Shown: positions 46,363-54,992 of the stretch, one piece after another
How positions within the stretch are numbered: the stretch's first letter is position 1
Layout: every line of letters begins with the position of its first letter
Assembly: GCF_030646615.1 (NCBI RefSeq)
Contig: NZ_JAUSLG010000011.1
Location: 1-64,000 of the forward strand
DNA: 64,000 nucleotides
DNA from: Phenylobacterium sp.
GTDB lineage: Bacteria; Pseudomonadota; Alphaproteobacteria; Caulobacterales; Caulobacteraceae
Direction: 5' to 3'
Position numbers and translations under genes: made by a program
The notes under the pieces: generated by a model
What the model was told of the DNA's origin: nothing
What the model saw: the letters and a program-made list of their open reading frames with translations, nothing else
Databases searched by the model: none

Positions 46363-47414
46363 GTCAGGGCGTGGTTTCGCGCCGGGCGCCCCCTCGGCCG
46401 CGCGATCCCCTGGGCGGCGCGGTGAGCTGCATGCTGGAGGCTCAGGAGCCTGACGGCGCCATTCCCTGGTTCACCGGCGGTCCCTGGGACCCCTGGAACC
46501 ATGGGGAGTGCGTCATGGGCCTGGCGGTCGCCGGGGAGTGGGACGCCGCCCGCGCCGGTCTCGACTGCCTCATGGCGCGCCAAGGCGCCGACGGCGGCTG
46601 GCTCGGCGAGTACGGCAACATGCTGCCCATGGCCGATCGGCTGCATATGGCGCGGGTCCAGCCGCCCGCCTTCCGCGACACCAATTTCGCCGCCTATTGC
46701 GCCGTCGTCGTCTGGCACTTCGTGACCCTCACCGGCGAGGCCGAGGTCGCCCGCCGCTACTGGCCCATGGTGCGCAAGGCGATGGCCTTCATCCTGAGCC
46801 TGCAACACCCGCAGGGCGACATTTCGTGGTCGCAGGAAGCCCATGGGACCTCGGCCGATGACGCCGTGCGCGCCGGCTGCGCCTCGATCCACAAGAGCCT
46901 GGACTGCGCCCTTCGATTGGCGAACCTGGTCGGCGAGCCCCAGCCCGCCTGGGGGGCGGCCCGGGCGCAGCTTGGCGAGGCGCTGCGTGGCCGCCCGGCG
47001 CGCTTCGACCGGACCGCCGACCGCTCGGGATTCGCCATGGACTGGTACTATCCGATGCTGGGCGGCGCCTTGCAGGGCGCGGCGGCGCTCGAACGGCTGG
47101 ACGCCGGATGGGACCGGTTCGTCGAGCCTGGTGTCGGCTGCCGCTGCGTGGTCGAGCAGCCCTGGGCCACCGTGGCGGAATCCTGCGAACTGGTGATGAC
47201 GCTCATCGCGCTTGATCGTCGTGACCAGGCCGCCGAACTCCTGACCTGGCAGGACGCCCACCGGGACGCCAATGGCGCCTATTGGATGGGATGGCAGTTC
47301 GAAGAGGCGATCATCTGGCCCGAGGAGCGGCCCACCTGGACTCAGGCCGCCGCCATCCTGGCGCACGACGCCGTCTACGACCTGACCCGAGCCTCCGCGG
47401 TCCTGGTCCGTTAG
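46359..47414 (+). CDS. Prenyltransferase/squalene-cyclase-like alpha-toroid protein
   Basis: A 351-residue helical-toroid protein. It shows MLEAQEPDGAIPWFTGG, LDCLMARQGADGGWLGEYG and FILSLQHPQGDISW, repeated LxxQxxDGxx segments as in prenyltransferase/squalene-oxidase repeats and in glycoside-hydrolase-like barrels. No DXDD cyclase motif is visible, so cyclase activity is doubtful. It may instead be a glycan- or lipid-acting enzyme of the polysaccharide locus. It is coupled to the methyltransferase by ATGA and convergent with the next gene. Confidence 0.7.
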   Translation: MSQGVVSRRAPPRPRDPLGGAVSCMLEAQEPDGAIPWFTGGPWDPWNHGECVMGLAVAGEWDAARAGLDCLMARQGADGGWLGEYGNMLPMADRLHMARVQPPAFRDTNFAAYCAVVVWHFVTLTGEAEVARRYWPMVRKAMAFILSLQHPQGDISWSQEAHGTSADDAVRAGCASIHKSLDCALRLANLVGEPQPAWGAARAQLGEALRGRPARFDRTADRSGFAMDWYYPMLGGALQGAAALERLDAGWDRFVEPGVGCRCVVEQPWATVAESCELVMTLIALDRRDQAAELLTWQDAHRDANGAYWMGWQFEEAIIWPEERPTWTQAAAILAHDAVYDLTRASAVLVR

Positions 47415-47432
47415 GGCCGACCCGCAAGCCGG

Positions 47433-48047
47433 CTAGAGTCGGCGGAGCACCCGCAGGCTCTTGACCGCCTCCACCTCCGCGAACAGGTCGGAGGCGAGCG
47501 CCCGCTGATAGATTTCGAAGGGCGGCCGGCCCCCGTCTGCGGGATCGGGAAAGACGTCGTGGATCGCCAGCAGTCCGCCGGGCGTGAGGTGCGGCGTCCA
47601 TCCGCGATAGTCGGCGAGCGCCGCCTCCAGGGTGTGGCCCCCATCGATGAACAGGAAGCCCAGCCGCCCGCCCCAGAGAGCAGCCACCGTCGCTGAGCGC
47701 CCCACGACGGGGACCACCGTGTCTTCCAGGCCCGCAGCCCGCAGGGTGCGGCGAAGGACGGGCAGGGTGTCCATGGCCCCGGCTTCGGCGTCCCAGAGGT
47801 CGGGGTCGTGGTACTCCCAGCCGGGCTGGTTTTCCTCTGACCCTCGGTGGTGGTCGATCGAGAACAGGGCGGCGCCCACGCTCTTGCAGGCTGTGCCGAT
47901 ATAGACCGCCGACTTGCCGCAATAGGCGCCGATCTCAAGACAGGCGCCGAGCGGCGCGCCAGCCAGGGCGGCTCGCTGCAAGGCTGCGCCCTCCGCCGGA
48001 TCGAGGAAGCCTTTGATCTGGTCGATATCCAGGGGCAGAGCCAGCAT
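47433..48047 (-). CDS. Class I SAM methyltransferase (Methyltransf_24 type)
   Basis: A 204-residue methyltransferase. Motif I is GACLEIGAYCGKSAVYIGTACK, followed by LFSIDHHRGSEENQ and FLFIDGGHTLEAALADY, the fingerprints of the CmcI/Methyltransf_24 family that acts on small hydroxylated substrates or sugars. ATG at 48047 is preceded by GAAGAGAC. It is minus-strand, convergent with the toroid gene (18-bp gap), and probably separately regulated. Confidence 0.85.
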   Translation of the reverse strand: MLALPLDIDQIKGFLDPAEGAALQRAALAGAPLGACLEIGAYCGKSAVYIGTACKSVGAALFSIDHHRGSEENQPGWEYHDPDLWDAEAGAMDTLPVLRRTLRAAGLEDTVVPVVGRSATVAALWGGRLGFLFIDGGHTLEAALADYRGWTPHLTPGGLLAIHDVFPDPADGGRPPFEIYQRALASDLFAEVEAVKSLRVLRRL

Positions 48048-48252
48048 TGTGGTGTCTCTTCGGGCAAGTCGGCAGGTTGGGGGTTCGCACATAGACGGCT
48101 TCTGGGCAGGATGCGATGGGCGCCTCGGTAGGATAGCGTGGTCGCAGGGCCACAGGAGTCAGCGGTCCAGGGCTTGCATCGGCGCCTGTTGGTCCGCTTT
48201 AGTTTGTCCGAATCCTGATCAGTCCGTCTGCAAAAAGGGGGCGCGTACCGGC

Positions 48253-48966
48253 ATGACGCTGCTCTTCTACGAGAATATAGCCCCGATCACCTTCGCTCAG
48301 CACGGGACGATGCGTCTTCGTACGCCTCTCGACTATGGGTTCGCTGGCGGCGCCAACGCCGTGCCTCTCACGCTGTCGGAAATTCCCCTGGCCGCGCCGT
48401 GGTACCCGATCGCCTTCAGCCGTGAGCCTAGGCCCCGGCCCCTGGCGATCCTGGGGCTGCGTGAGGGCGAGAACCTCTTTGTCGATAGTAAGGGCCGCTG
48501 GCGGGAGGGCGCCTATGTGCCCATCTATGTCCGTCGCTTTCCCTTCGTCCTCGGTCAGGAAGGCGAGCTGATCACCCTGTGCATCGAGAACCGCCCAGAG
48601 GTGCTGAGCGAGACCGCCGGCAAGCCCCTGTTCGATGGGGACAGGCCGAGCGCATTGCTGGAGTCGGCCATGACCTTTTGCCGCTCGGCCCAGGCCGCCG
48701 AGCGGGCCACCATACCCTTCGTCGAGCAACTGCTGGAGCTCGACCTGCTGGAAAGCCGCACCGCCGTGGTGGAGGTGCCAGAGGGCGCCAAGGTGTCCCT
48801 GTCAGGCTTTCTCACCATCGACGAGTCCCGCTTTCGGGGGCTCAGCGACGAGGTCTTTCTCGATCTGCGCCGCCGCGGCTGGCTCGCGGCCATCTACGCC
48901 CAGATGCAGGCCGCCCTGAACTGGGGCCGCCTCGCTGACCGGCTGGGGGACAGACAGGCGGCCTGA
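48253..48966 (+). CDS. SapC family protein
   Basis: A 237-residue protein matching SapC, a family linked to S-layer or surface proteins in Campylobacter, function unknown. It has FYENIAPITFAQHGTMRLRTPLDYGFAGGA, then VPIYVRRFPFVLGQEGELITLCIEN. ATG at 48253 is the only start that removes non-homologous upstream sequence. Its last 165 bp overlap antisense with the WecG-type gene. An association with the surface locus is inferred from position. Confidence 0.8.
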   Translation: MTLLFYENIAPITFAQHGTMRLRTPLDYGFAGGANAVPLTLSEIPLAAPWYPIAFSREPRPRPLAILGLREGENLFVDSKGRWREGAYVPIYVRRFPFVLGQEGELITLCIENRPEVLSETAGKPLFDGDRPSALLESAMTFCRSAQAAERATIPFVEQLLELDLLESRTAVVEVPEGAKVSLSGFLTIDESRFRGLSDEVFLDLRRRGWLAAIYAQMQAALNWGRLADRLGDRQAA

Positions 48967-49797
48967 GCGCGTCCGTCGCCCCAGGCGGCTCTCGCCGTGC
49001 GCCTGGCGGAGATCGGCCAGGGCCGGGCCGAGCAGGGACCACGGCTCCAGGCCATAGCGCCGCCAGAGCCGCCCGGGATCTGACACAAGACGGAACAGCC
49101 ATTCCAGTCCCGCCCGTCCCATCCAGCGGGGCGCGGCCTTTTGCGCCCCGGCCTCATAGTCGAAGGCTGCGCCCACCGGCAGGATGACGCAGGACGGCAG
49201 GGCGGCGCGGTTGTCGAGGATCCAGAACTCCTGCCGCGGCATCCCCATGCCGACCAGCAGGACGTCCGGCGCAAAGGCTGTGATCGTGTCGAGGACGGCG
49301 GCGTTGTCGGCGGAGTTGGGCTCAGGATCGAAATAGCCGTCGCGGACGCCGATCACCGCGCCGGGATAGGCCGCGGACAGGCGCTCAGCGGCCCGTTGCG
49401 CCACGCCGGGCGCCGCGCCCAGATAGAAGACCCGCCAGCCATGACGGTTGGCCAGACTCCAGAACTGGGGCCGCCAGTCGAGATAGGTGCAGCGATGGAA
49501 CGGCCGGGCAGGCCAACCCAGCAGGCCGGCGAAGACCAGCAGCGGGGTGGAGTCCGCCTCGATGAGGTCGGCCTCGGCGAAGAAGGCGGCCAGCTCGGGC
49601 CGCTTCTGGAGGAGATAGAGACTGTGCAGGTTGTGGTTGGCGATCAGAGCCGGCGCGCCGGTCGACACCCAGGTGGCGAGGAGGGTCATCACCTCTTCCG
49701 GGCGCGTCAGATCGATCTCACCGCCCAGAACGGCGACCCTTGTCCGAGGGCGATCGACCGCTCGGACCGAGGGGCGGGGGGACCTGCGCCGTTCCAC
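48802..49797 (-). CDS. WecG/TagA/CpsF glycosyltransferase with C-terminal extension
   Basis: A 331-residue inverting glycosyltransferase (GT26) that adds ManNAc-type sugar residues to lipid-linked precursors. Core signatures are ALIANHNLHSLYLLQKRPEL, ADLIEADSTPLLVFAG and VLLVGMGMPRQEFWI, with LPVGAAFDYEAGAQKAAP. The canonical domain ends near residue 275 (RLWRRYGLEPWSLLGPALADL). The remaining about 55 residues are encoded antisense to sapC through a 165-bp convergent overlap. The start is GTG at 49797. Confidence 0.87.
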   Translation of the reverse strand: MERRRSPRPSVRAVDRPRTRVAVLGGEIDLTRPEEVMTLLATWVSTGAPALIANHNLHSLYLLQKRPELAAFFAEADLIEADSTPLLVFAGLLGWPARPFHRCTYLDWRPQFWSLANRHGWRVFYLGAAPGVAQRAAERLSAAYPGAVIGVRDGYFDPEPNSADNAAVLDTITAFAPDVLLVGMGMPRQEFWILDNRAALPSCVILPVGAAFDYEAGAQKAAPRWMGRAGLEWLFRLVSDPGRLWRRYGLEPWSLLGPALADLRQAHGESRLGRRTRSGRLSVPQPVSEAAPVQGGLHLGVDGREPAAAAQIEKDLVAEPPKAGLVDGEKA

Positions 49798-49926
49798 TTG
49801 ATCCGTCCGTTGAGGGTTTGCGAGACGCCGAACCTAGGCCGGCCGGGTTAAGCCGGCCTTTCGCCCGCGCCTTTTGCGCACTTGCCCCTCGCCTGACGCG
49901 CGCGGCTGTGGCACGACCCAGGCCAT

Positions 49927-50235
49927 GCGGACGTGGCGAAACTGGTAGACGCAGCAGACTTTGACTTCAGAGTGCCCGCGGGGAAATCCGCGGCGTAGAA
50001 CCGCTCAAATTCGGGGAAGGCTAAGGGGCGACCTAGGCTAATCCCGAGCCAAGCCCCGGTTCGCCGGCGGAAGGTGTAGAGACTAGACGGGCGGCGCCTA
50101 AGGCCATGCGGCTAGGGCGAAGGGATAGTCCAGACCACGAACAGCCCAGGTGACGGGCGGGCGGCGAAAGTCGAAGTGGTACGAAAATCTGTTTTCCGAA
50201 AGGAAGTGCGGGTTCGATTCCCGCCGTCCGCACCA
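49927..50235 (+). tRNA. tRNA-Leu(UAA) interrupted by a group I intron
   Basis: Exon 1 is 49927-49961 and exon 2 is 50184-50235 with encoded CCA (50233-50235), joining to an 87-nt class II tRNA. The acceptor stem GCGGACG pairs with CGTCCGC. The anticodon stem GCAGA pairs with TCTGT. The spliced loop is CTTAAAA, so the anticodon is UAA (Leu). The variable arm (TTTCC-GAAA-GGAA) and T-arm are normal. The gene is otherwise complete. Without splicing the tRNA cannot form, so the intron must self-splice. Confidence 0.95.
49962..50183 (+). ncRNA. Group I intron (IC3-like) in tRNA-Leu(UAA)
   Basis: The intron is 222 nt, inserted between anticodon bases U34 and A35. The conserved core is readable in order: P (AATTCGGGGAAGGCTAA, 50008-50024), Q (AATCCCGAGCCAAGC, 50040-50054), R (GTGTAGAGACTAGACGG, 50074-50090) and S (AAGGGATAGTCC, 50120-50131). 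GACTA in R pairs with TAGTC in S (P7). A P1 helix pairs exon ACTT with intron GAGT (49970-49973), placing the U-G wobble at the 5' splice site. The 3' end is the omega G at 50183. No open reading frame or homing endonuclease is inside, so the intron is a bare ribozyme. Confidence 0.93.
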
Positions 50236-50312
50236 AATCCCAGAGGGGGCCCTAGGAACTCCACGCCGGCAAGGTTGGTTGGCGTCGCATCAGGTCTTTC
50301 AGGAGATGCGAC

Positions 50313-50498
50313 ATGCCCGCCAAATCCGCCGCCCAGCAAAAGGCCGCCGGCGCCGCCCTGTCGGCCAAGCGCGGCGACACGCCCAAATCCGAGCTCAAGG
50401 GCGCCTCGAAATCGATGGTCAAGTCGATGAGCGAGAAGGAGCTCGAGAAGATGGCGTCCACCTCCCGCAAGGATAAGCCGCAGCACAAGTCCGACTGA
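50313..50498 (+). CDS. DUF3008 family small basic protein
   Basis: A 61-residue lysine- and serine-rich protein matching DUF3008: it begins MPAKSAAQQKAAGAALSAKRGD and continues KGASKSMVKSMSEKELEKMAST. The family is abundant in Proteobacteria with no known function, and may be stress-related. ATG is preceded by AGGAGAT. It lies 77 bp downstream of the tRNA. Confidence 0.88.
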   Translation: MPAKSAAQQKAAGAALSAKRGDTPKSELKGASKSMVKSMSEKELEKMASTSRKDKPQHKSD

Positions 50499-50600
50499 CG
50501 GCTCCACGGCGCGAGCTTCACCTGGCCGTGATTTCGTGCGACCCCTGCGCGGCTCGGCGGTTCGATCGCCCGGTCGTGGAATGGAGTTCCAAGCTTGGTC

Positions 50601-51590
50601 ATGGCGGCGCCCGTCATCGTCACCGGCGCAGCCGGCTTCATCGGCATGCACGTGGCCGAGCGCCTGCTGCTCCGGGGCCACGCCGTGGTCGGCGTCGACG
50701 AGTTCAACGCCTATTACGATCCGGCGCTGAAGGCCGCCCGTGCTGCGCGGCTGGAGGCCTATCCGGCCTTTCGCATGGTGCGCATGGATATTGCCGACGC
50801 CCCGGCCTTTGCGGCCCTTATGGCTGAGTGCGGCGCGCGGCGCGTCGTGCACCTGGCCGCCCAGGCCGGCGTGCGCCACTCCATCGAAAACCCCTTCGCC
50901 TATGAGCGCTCCAACCTGGCGGGCCACCTGTCGGTGATGGAGGCCTGCCGCCATGCGCCGGGCTTCGAGCACCTGGTCTATGCCTCGTCGAGCTCGGTCT
51001 ATGGGGATCGGCCCGGGGATGGCGCGGGCTTTCGCGAGGAGGACGCCGTCGATGCGCCGGTCTCGCTCTATGCGGCCACCAAGCGCGCCTGTGAGCTCAT
51101 GAGCCACGCCTATGGCAAGCTCTATGGCTTCCCGCAGACGGGCCTGCGGTTCTTTACCGTCTATGGCCCCTGGGGCCGGCCCGACATGGCCTATTTCTCG
51201 TTCACCGAGAAGATTCTGGCCGGCGAACCCATCGAGGTGTTCGGACAGGGCCAGATGGCCCGGGACTTCACCTATATCGACGACATCGTCGATGGCGTGA
51301 TCGGCGCCCTCGACCATCCCCCCGAGCCGGGGGTCAACCGCATCCTGAATATTGGCGACAGCCGGCCCGTGGGCCTGATGGACATGATCGCGCTGCTGGA
51401 AGCGGCGTTGGGGAAGACCGCGCAGAAGGTGTTCCTGCCCATGCAGCCCGGGGATGTGACGACCACCTATGCCGACATCTCCAAGCTCGCGGCGCTCACA
51501 GGCTATGCGCCCAAGGTCTCGCTGGAAGAGGGCATCCCGCGGTTCGTCGCCTGGTGGCGGGCCTTTCATGGCCAAGGCGTCGGACGGTGA
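50601..51590 (+). CDS. NAD-dependent epimerase, UDP-glucuronate 4-epimerase type
   Basis: A 329-residue extended SDR. GAAGFIGMHVAERLLLRGHAVVG gives the GxxGxxG NAD motif. YASSSSVYG and the catalytic YxxxK (YAATKRACELM) are present, and RFFTVYGPWGRPDMA is the signature of UDP-glucuronate/GalA 4-epimerases. It would make UDP-galacturonate for the polysaccharide. The start is ATG at 50601; TTG at 50595 is possible. It is the first gene of the biosynthetic cluster after the tRNA. Confidence 0.9.
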   Translation: MAAPVIVTGAAGFIGMHVAERLLLRGHAVVGVDEFNAYYDPALKAARAARLEAYPAFRMVRMDIADAPAFAALMAECGARRVVHLAAQAGVRHSIENPFAYERSNLAGHLSVMEACRHAPGFEHLVYASSSSVYGDRPGDGAGFREEDAVDAPVSLYAATKRACELMSHAYGKLYGFPQTGLRFFTVYGPWGRPDMAYFSFTEKILAGEPIEVFGQGQMARDFTYIDDIVDGVIGALDHPPEPGVNRILNIGDSRPVGLMDMIALLEAALGKTAQKVFLPMQPGDVTTTYADISKLAALTGYAPKVSLEEGIPRFVAWWRAFHGQGVGR

Positions 51591-51794
51591 TGCGCAGCGT
51601 TCGCGCAAGGAAGCCGAGCGGCCTGTGATGCAGGCGCAATAAAATCAGCCGATAAGCAGCCGCCGCGCAGAATGAGCGGCTTTAGGCTTGGCCGGCGCAG
51701 GACTTGCACGCTAACCGAGAACTGGCGCTTTTTCGCGCGAAGGGGCGTATCTGGCTCCCAACGCGATACGCCGCAGTGCGGGGGAAGATCTCAG

Positions 51795-53954
51795 TTGGCC
51801 ATCTATCCCGTCATCATGTGCGGCGGCTCAGGCTCGCGCCTGTGGCCGGCGTCACGTCCGTCCCATCCCAAGCAGTTTCTCCCCCTCGTGGGCGCGCGGT
51901 CCATGTTCCAGGAGACCGTCCTGCGGGTCGTCGACCTGGGACAGGCAGGCGACATGGTCATCGTGGCCGGCATCGCCCATGCCGAAATGATCGCCGCCCA
52001 GCTGGGCGAAATCGGCGTCTCGGCCACGGTTCTGCTGGAGCCTGAGCCCCGGGACTCCGCCCCGGCCATGGCGGCGGCCTGCGCCTGGATCGCGGGGCGC
52101 GATGCTGAGGGCGTCGCCATTGTGGTCGCCGCCGATCACCACATGCCCGATGGCGCCGCCTTCCGGGCCGCCGCACTGACGGCTGTTGACGCCGCCCGCC
52201 AGGGCCAGATCGTCACCCTAGGGATGCGCCCGGATGGCCCTTCGGTCGCCTATGGCTACATATCGCCGGGCGAGGCGACCGGGCCTGTGCGCCCGGTGCA
52301 GGCCTTTGTCGAGAAGCCTGACGCGGCGACGGCCCAGGCCTATATCGAGGCCGGATATCTTTGGAACAGCGGCAACTTCGTCGTGGCCGCCGACGTGCTC
52401 ATGGCCGAACTGGACGCCTTCGCCCCGGCCATCGCCGAGGCCGCCCGGGCCGCCGTCAGTACATGCGCCGCGGGGCAGAGCGTGCTGGCCGAGACGTTCC
52501 GGACGGCGCCCAAGATTTCCATCGACTATGCAGTCATGGAGAAGACCCGGCGGGCCGCTGTCCTCCCCGTGGACTTCGCCTGGTCCGACCTCGGCGCCTG
52601 GGACGCGGTCTGGCAGGCCAGCGACAAGGACGCCAGGGGCAACGGCGTCCGGGGCGAGGCGCTGATGGTCGGCTCGACCGGCTGCCTGGTCCGGGCGCCG
52701 GCCGGGATGCAGGTGACCCTGGTGGGGGTCAAGGACCTCGCCGTGGTGGCCGATGGCGGCCAGATCCTGGTCTGCGACCTGGCCTCCAGCCAGCAGGTCA
52801 AGACCGCCGTCGATCAGCTAAAGGCGCAGGGCCGTGAGACCGTGGCGCCGGTCGCGCCGTTCGACACGGTGGATCAGGCGGCCGCCTGGTTCGACCAGTG
52901 GCTGAAGACCAGCGCCCTGCCGCTGTGGTGGACCCTGGGCGCCGACCATGTGCGGGGCGGCTTCCGCGAGGCCCTTACGCCGGAGGGCGCGCCGGTCGAC
53001 GCGCCGCGACGCTCCCGGGTCCAGACCCGCCAGACCTTCGTCTACGCCACTGCTGGCCTGATGGGCTGGCAGGGACCCTGGCGTCAGGCCGCCTGGCACG
53101 GGATGGACTATTTCCTGTCCCGCTATCGTCGCCCCGACGGCCTGTTCCGCGCCGTGGTGTCGAACGAGGGCGAGCCGGTGGACGAGACCGCGGCCCTCTA
53201 TGACCAGGCCTTCGCCCTGCTGGCCATGGCCACCCTGAACCAGGCCGATCCCGGCCATACGGACCTGGCCGCCGAGGGGCAGCGCCTGCTGGCGGCCCTT
53301 CAGGTCATGCGTCATCCGGCGGGCGGCTTCCGCGAGCAAGGCGCCCATCCCTTCCAGGCCAACGCCCACATGCACCTGCTCGAGGCCGCCATGGCCTGGG
53401 CCGAGGCGGGCGGCGGCCCGGAATGGCAGGCCCTGGCCGCCGAGATCATCGAACTGGCCCTGACCCGCTTCATCGATGCCGACGGCGGCGCCTTAAGGGA
53501 ATTCTTCGACTCCGACTGGGCGCCGGCGCCCGGCGAGGACGGCCGCCTGATCGAGCCCGGCCACCAGTTCGAATGGGCCTGGCTGCTGGAACGCTGGGCC
53601 AGGCGGACCGGCGAGGCCCGCTGCCACCAGGCCGCCCGCCGCCTCTACGCCGCCGGTCTCCGGGGCGTCGACGCCAAGCGCGGCGTGGCCATCAACGCCC
53701 TGAACGACGACTTCACCGTGCGCGACGCCAATGCCCGCCTGTGGCCGCAGACCGAGTGGCTGAAGGCCGCCCTGATCCTGGGCGAGGACGTTCTGGCGCC
53801 GGCCCGCGCCCTGGTCCGCTACCTCGATACGCCAGCACGGGGCGTCTGGGCCGACGCCTGCGAGGCCAGCGGCCGTTTCCGAACCGAGCCGGCCCCGGCC
53901 AGTTCATTCTATCACCTGGCGGCAGCCTGTATGATGTTTCCAAGTATAGGCTGA
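51795..53954 (+). CDS. Fused mannose-1-phosphate guanylyltransferase / AGE-family sugar isomerase
   Basis: A 719-residue fusion. The N-terminal half (about 1-345) is a GDP-mannose pyrophosphorylase: IMCGGSGSRLWPASRPSHPKQFLPL, plus FVEKP and WNSGNFVV. The C-terminal half (about 365-719) is an AGE/mannose-6-phosphate isomerase-like alpha/alpha barrel: WWTLGADHVRGGFREALTPEG, QTFVYATAGLMGW, and EPGHQFEWAWLLERW. Together these could take fructose-6-P to mannose-6-P and mannose-1-P to GDP-mannose, though a phosphomannomutase is needed between. TTG at 51795 (GGGGGAAG upstream) is preferred over ATG at 51672, which adds non-homologous residues. Confidence 0.87.
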   Translation: MAIYPVIMCGGSGSRLWPASRPSHPKQFLPLVGARSMFQETVLRVVDLGQAGDMVIVAGIAHAEMIAAQLGEIGVSATVLLEPEPRDSAPAMAAACAWIAGRDAEGVAIVVAADHHMPDGAAFRAAALTAVDAARQGQIVTLGMRPDGPSVAYGYISPGEATGPVRPVQAFVEKPDAATAQAYIEAGYLWNSGNFVVAADVLMAELDAFAPAIAEAARAAVSTCAAGQSVLAETFRTAPKISIDYAVMEKTRRAAVLPVDFAWSDLGAWDAVWQASDKDARGNGVRGEALMVGSTGCLVRAPAGMQVTLVGVKDLAVVADGGQILVCDLASSQQVKTAVDQLKAQGRETVAPVAPFDTVDQAAAWFDQWLKTSALPLWWTLGADHVRGGFREALTPEGAPVDAPRRSRVQTRQTFVYATAGLMGWQGPWRQAAWHGMDYFLSRYRRPDGLFRAVVSNEGEPVDETAALYDQAFALLAMATLNQADPGHTDLAAEGQRLLAALQVMRHPAGGFREQGAHPFQANAHMHLLEAAMAWAEAGGGPEWQALAAEIIELALTRFIDADGGALREFFDSDWAPAPGEDGRLIEPGHQFEWAWLLERWARRTGEARCHQAARRLYAAGLRGVDAKRGVAINALNDDFTVRDANARLWPQTEWLKAALILGEDVLAPARALVRYLDTPARGVWADACEASGRFRTEPAPASSFYHLAAACMMFPSIG

Positions 53955-54008
53955 GCGATCTGCCCATCATTTGAGTTTGTGGCCTGAAGGCCGGCGGCTG
54001 AGAAAAAT

Positions 54009-54992
54009 ATGACTATGTTATCCCAGGTGAAGTCGATCGTGCGGCACAATCTCGTCCTGATGAGGTTGGCTCGTGGTGCGGTATATGACTTCACTAGGTT
54101 TTCGAATTACGCCGCTATTGCGCCAAGGTTCAAAAATCAAAGTCAGTTTGATGCGATTCTGGTAAAGGAATACCACAAAGTCGAGAAGGGGCTGAGCTTG
54201 CCCTCTCCTCGTCGGTTCTTCGGGCAGCCGGTGCTTCGCAAAGTGCTGCGAATGCTGGATTCCGAGTATGGAAGAGCCTCAGCATTCCGCGACGCCGCCC
54301 TCGGAAGCATAGCGGCCTATGTCAAGTTTCATGAGCAGCTTGAGCCCCCCGAAGGCAGCGCCGGCCTGCTGAAGGCGCTGGGCGATCTCAGGGGCGCCTG
54401 GCAGGGGACTGAAGAGCGTGGCGGCGTTCAAACGGTCCGAAAGGCCGATATCACGCGCGACGGCGAGATCGATTTCGGGAAGTTTGTGAGATCTCGCCAT
54501 AGTGTTCGAGAATTCGAACCGGGGGTGATCCCGATATCAACTTTCGAACAATGCGTAACCGAAGCCATGTATGCGCCATCTGTCTGCAACAGACAGTCGG
54601 CTAGGTGCTATCTGATCCAGGACAAGAGCGTCATAGACAGGGCGCTGGCTCTTCAAAACGGAAACCGTGGATTTTCCGACCAGATCGAGAATCTAGTGAT
54701 CGTCACCTCTGATCTATCGGCTTTCAATACGTCGGGAGAGCGATACCAGTCTTGGATCGACGGGGGCATGTTCGCCATGGCTTTGGTGTTTGCCCTGCAT
54801 TCCAGAGGCATTGGTTCCTGCTGTCTGAACTGGAGTCAGAACCCTGATGCCGACAAGGCGTTGCGGGCCAGGATGCCCATAGCCGACGCAGACAATGTGA
54901 TCATGTACATCGCTGTCGGAGAGCTCAGGGACGAGTTCGAAGTCTGCCGGTCGATGCGTAAGCCGCTTACTGAAGTTCTCAAGGAAATCTAG
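54009..54992 (+). CDS. Nitroreductase-family protein of the polysaccharide locus
   Basis: A 327-residue protein. The C-terminal part is a nitroreductase fold with FVRSRHSVREFEPGVIPISTF (FMN-binding RxSxR) and GFSDQIENLVIVTSDLSAF. The N-terminal 130 residues are a separate helical region with EYHKVEKGLSLP. The base composition is AT-richer than the neighbours. In other bacteria such genes stand next to polysaccharide pyruvyltransferases, as here. A redox step on a glycan or a regulatory role is only inferred. Confidence 0.8.
   Translation: MTMLSQVKSIVRHNLVLMRLARGAVYDFTRFSNYAAIAPRFKNQSQFDAILVKEYHKVEKGLSLPSPRRFFGQPVLRKVLRMLDSEYGRASAFRDAALGSIAAYVKFHEQLEPPEGSAGLLKALGDLRGAWQGTEERGGVQTVRKADITRDGEIDFGKFVRSRHSVREFEPGVIPISTFEQCVTEAMYAPSVCNRQSARCYLIQDKSVIDRALALQNGNRGFSDQIENLVIVTSDLSAFNTSGERYQSWIDGGMFAMALVFALHSRGIGSCCLNWSQNPDADKALRARMPIADADNVIMYIAVGELRDEFEVCRSMRKPLTEVLKEI

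Noticed and set aside
49927-50235. Reading the tRNA region as a broken tRNA pseudogene
   Set aside because: The exons join exactly to a canonical tRNA and the insert has all group I core elements, so it is an intron, not decay.
50033-50236. Short minus-strand frame covering the tRNA 3' exon
   Set aside because: This antisense-of-tRNA peptide is a common artefact; the tRNA and intron explain the sequence.
50112-51608. Minus-strand frame of about 498 codons across the tRNA intron and epimerase
   Set aside because: It is antisense to the epimerase and to the tRNA; no motif or ribosome site.
51672-51794. ATG at 51672 as the start of the GDP-mannose pyrophosphorylase fusion
   Set aside because: The added 41 residues are not homologous and lack a ribosome site; TTG at 51795 has GGGGGAAG upstream and fits the family start.
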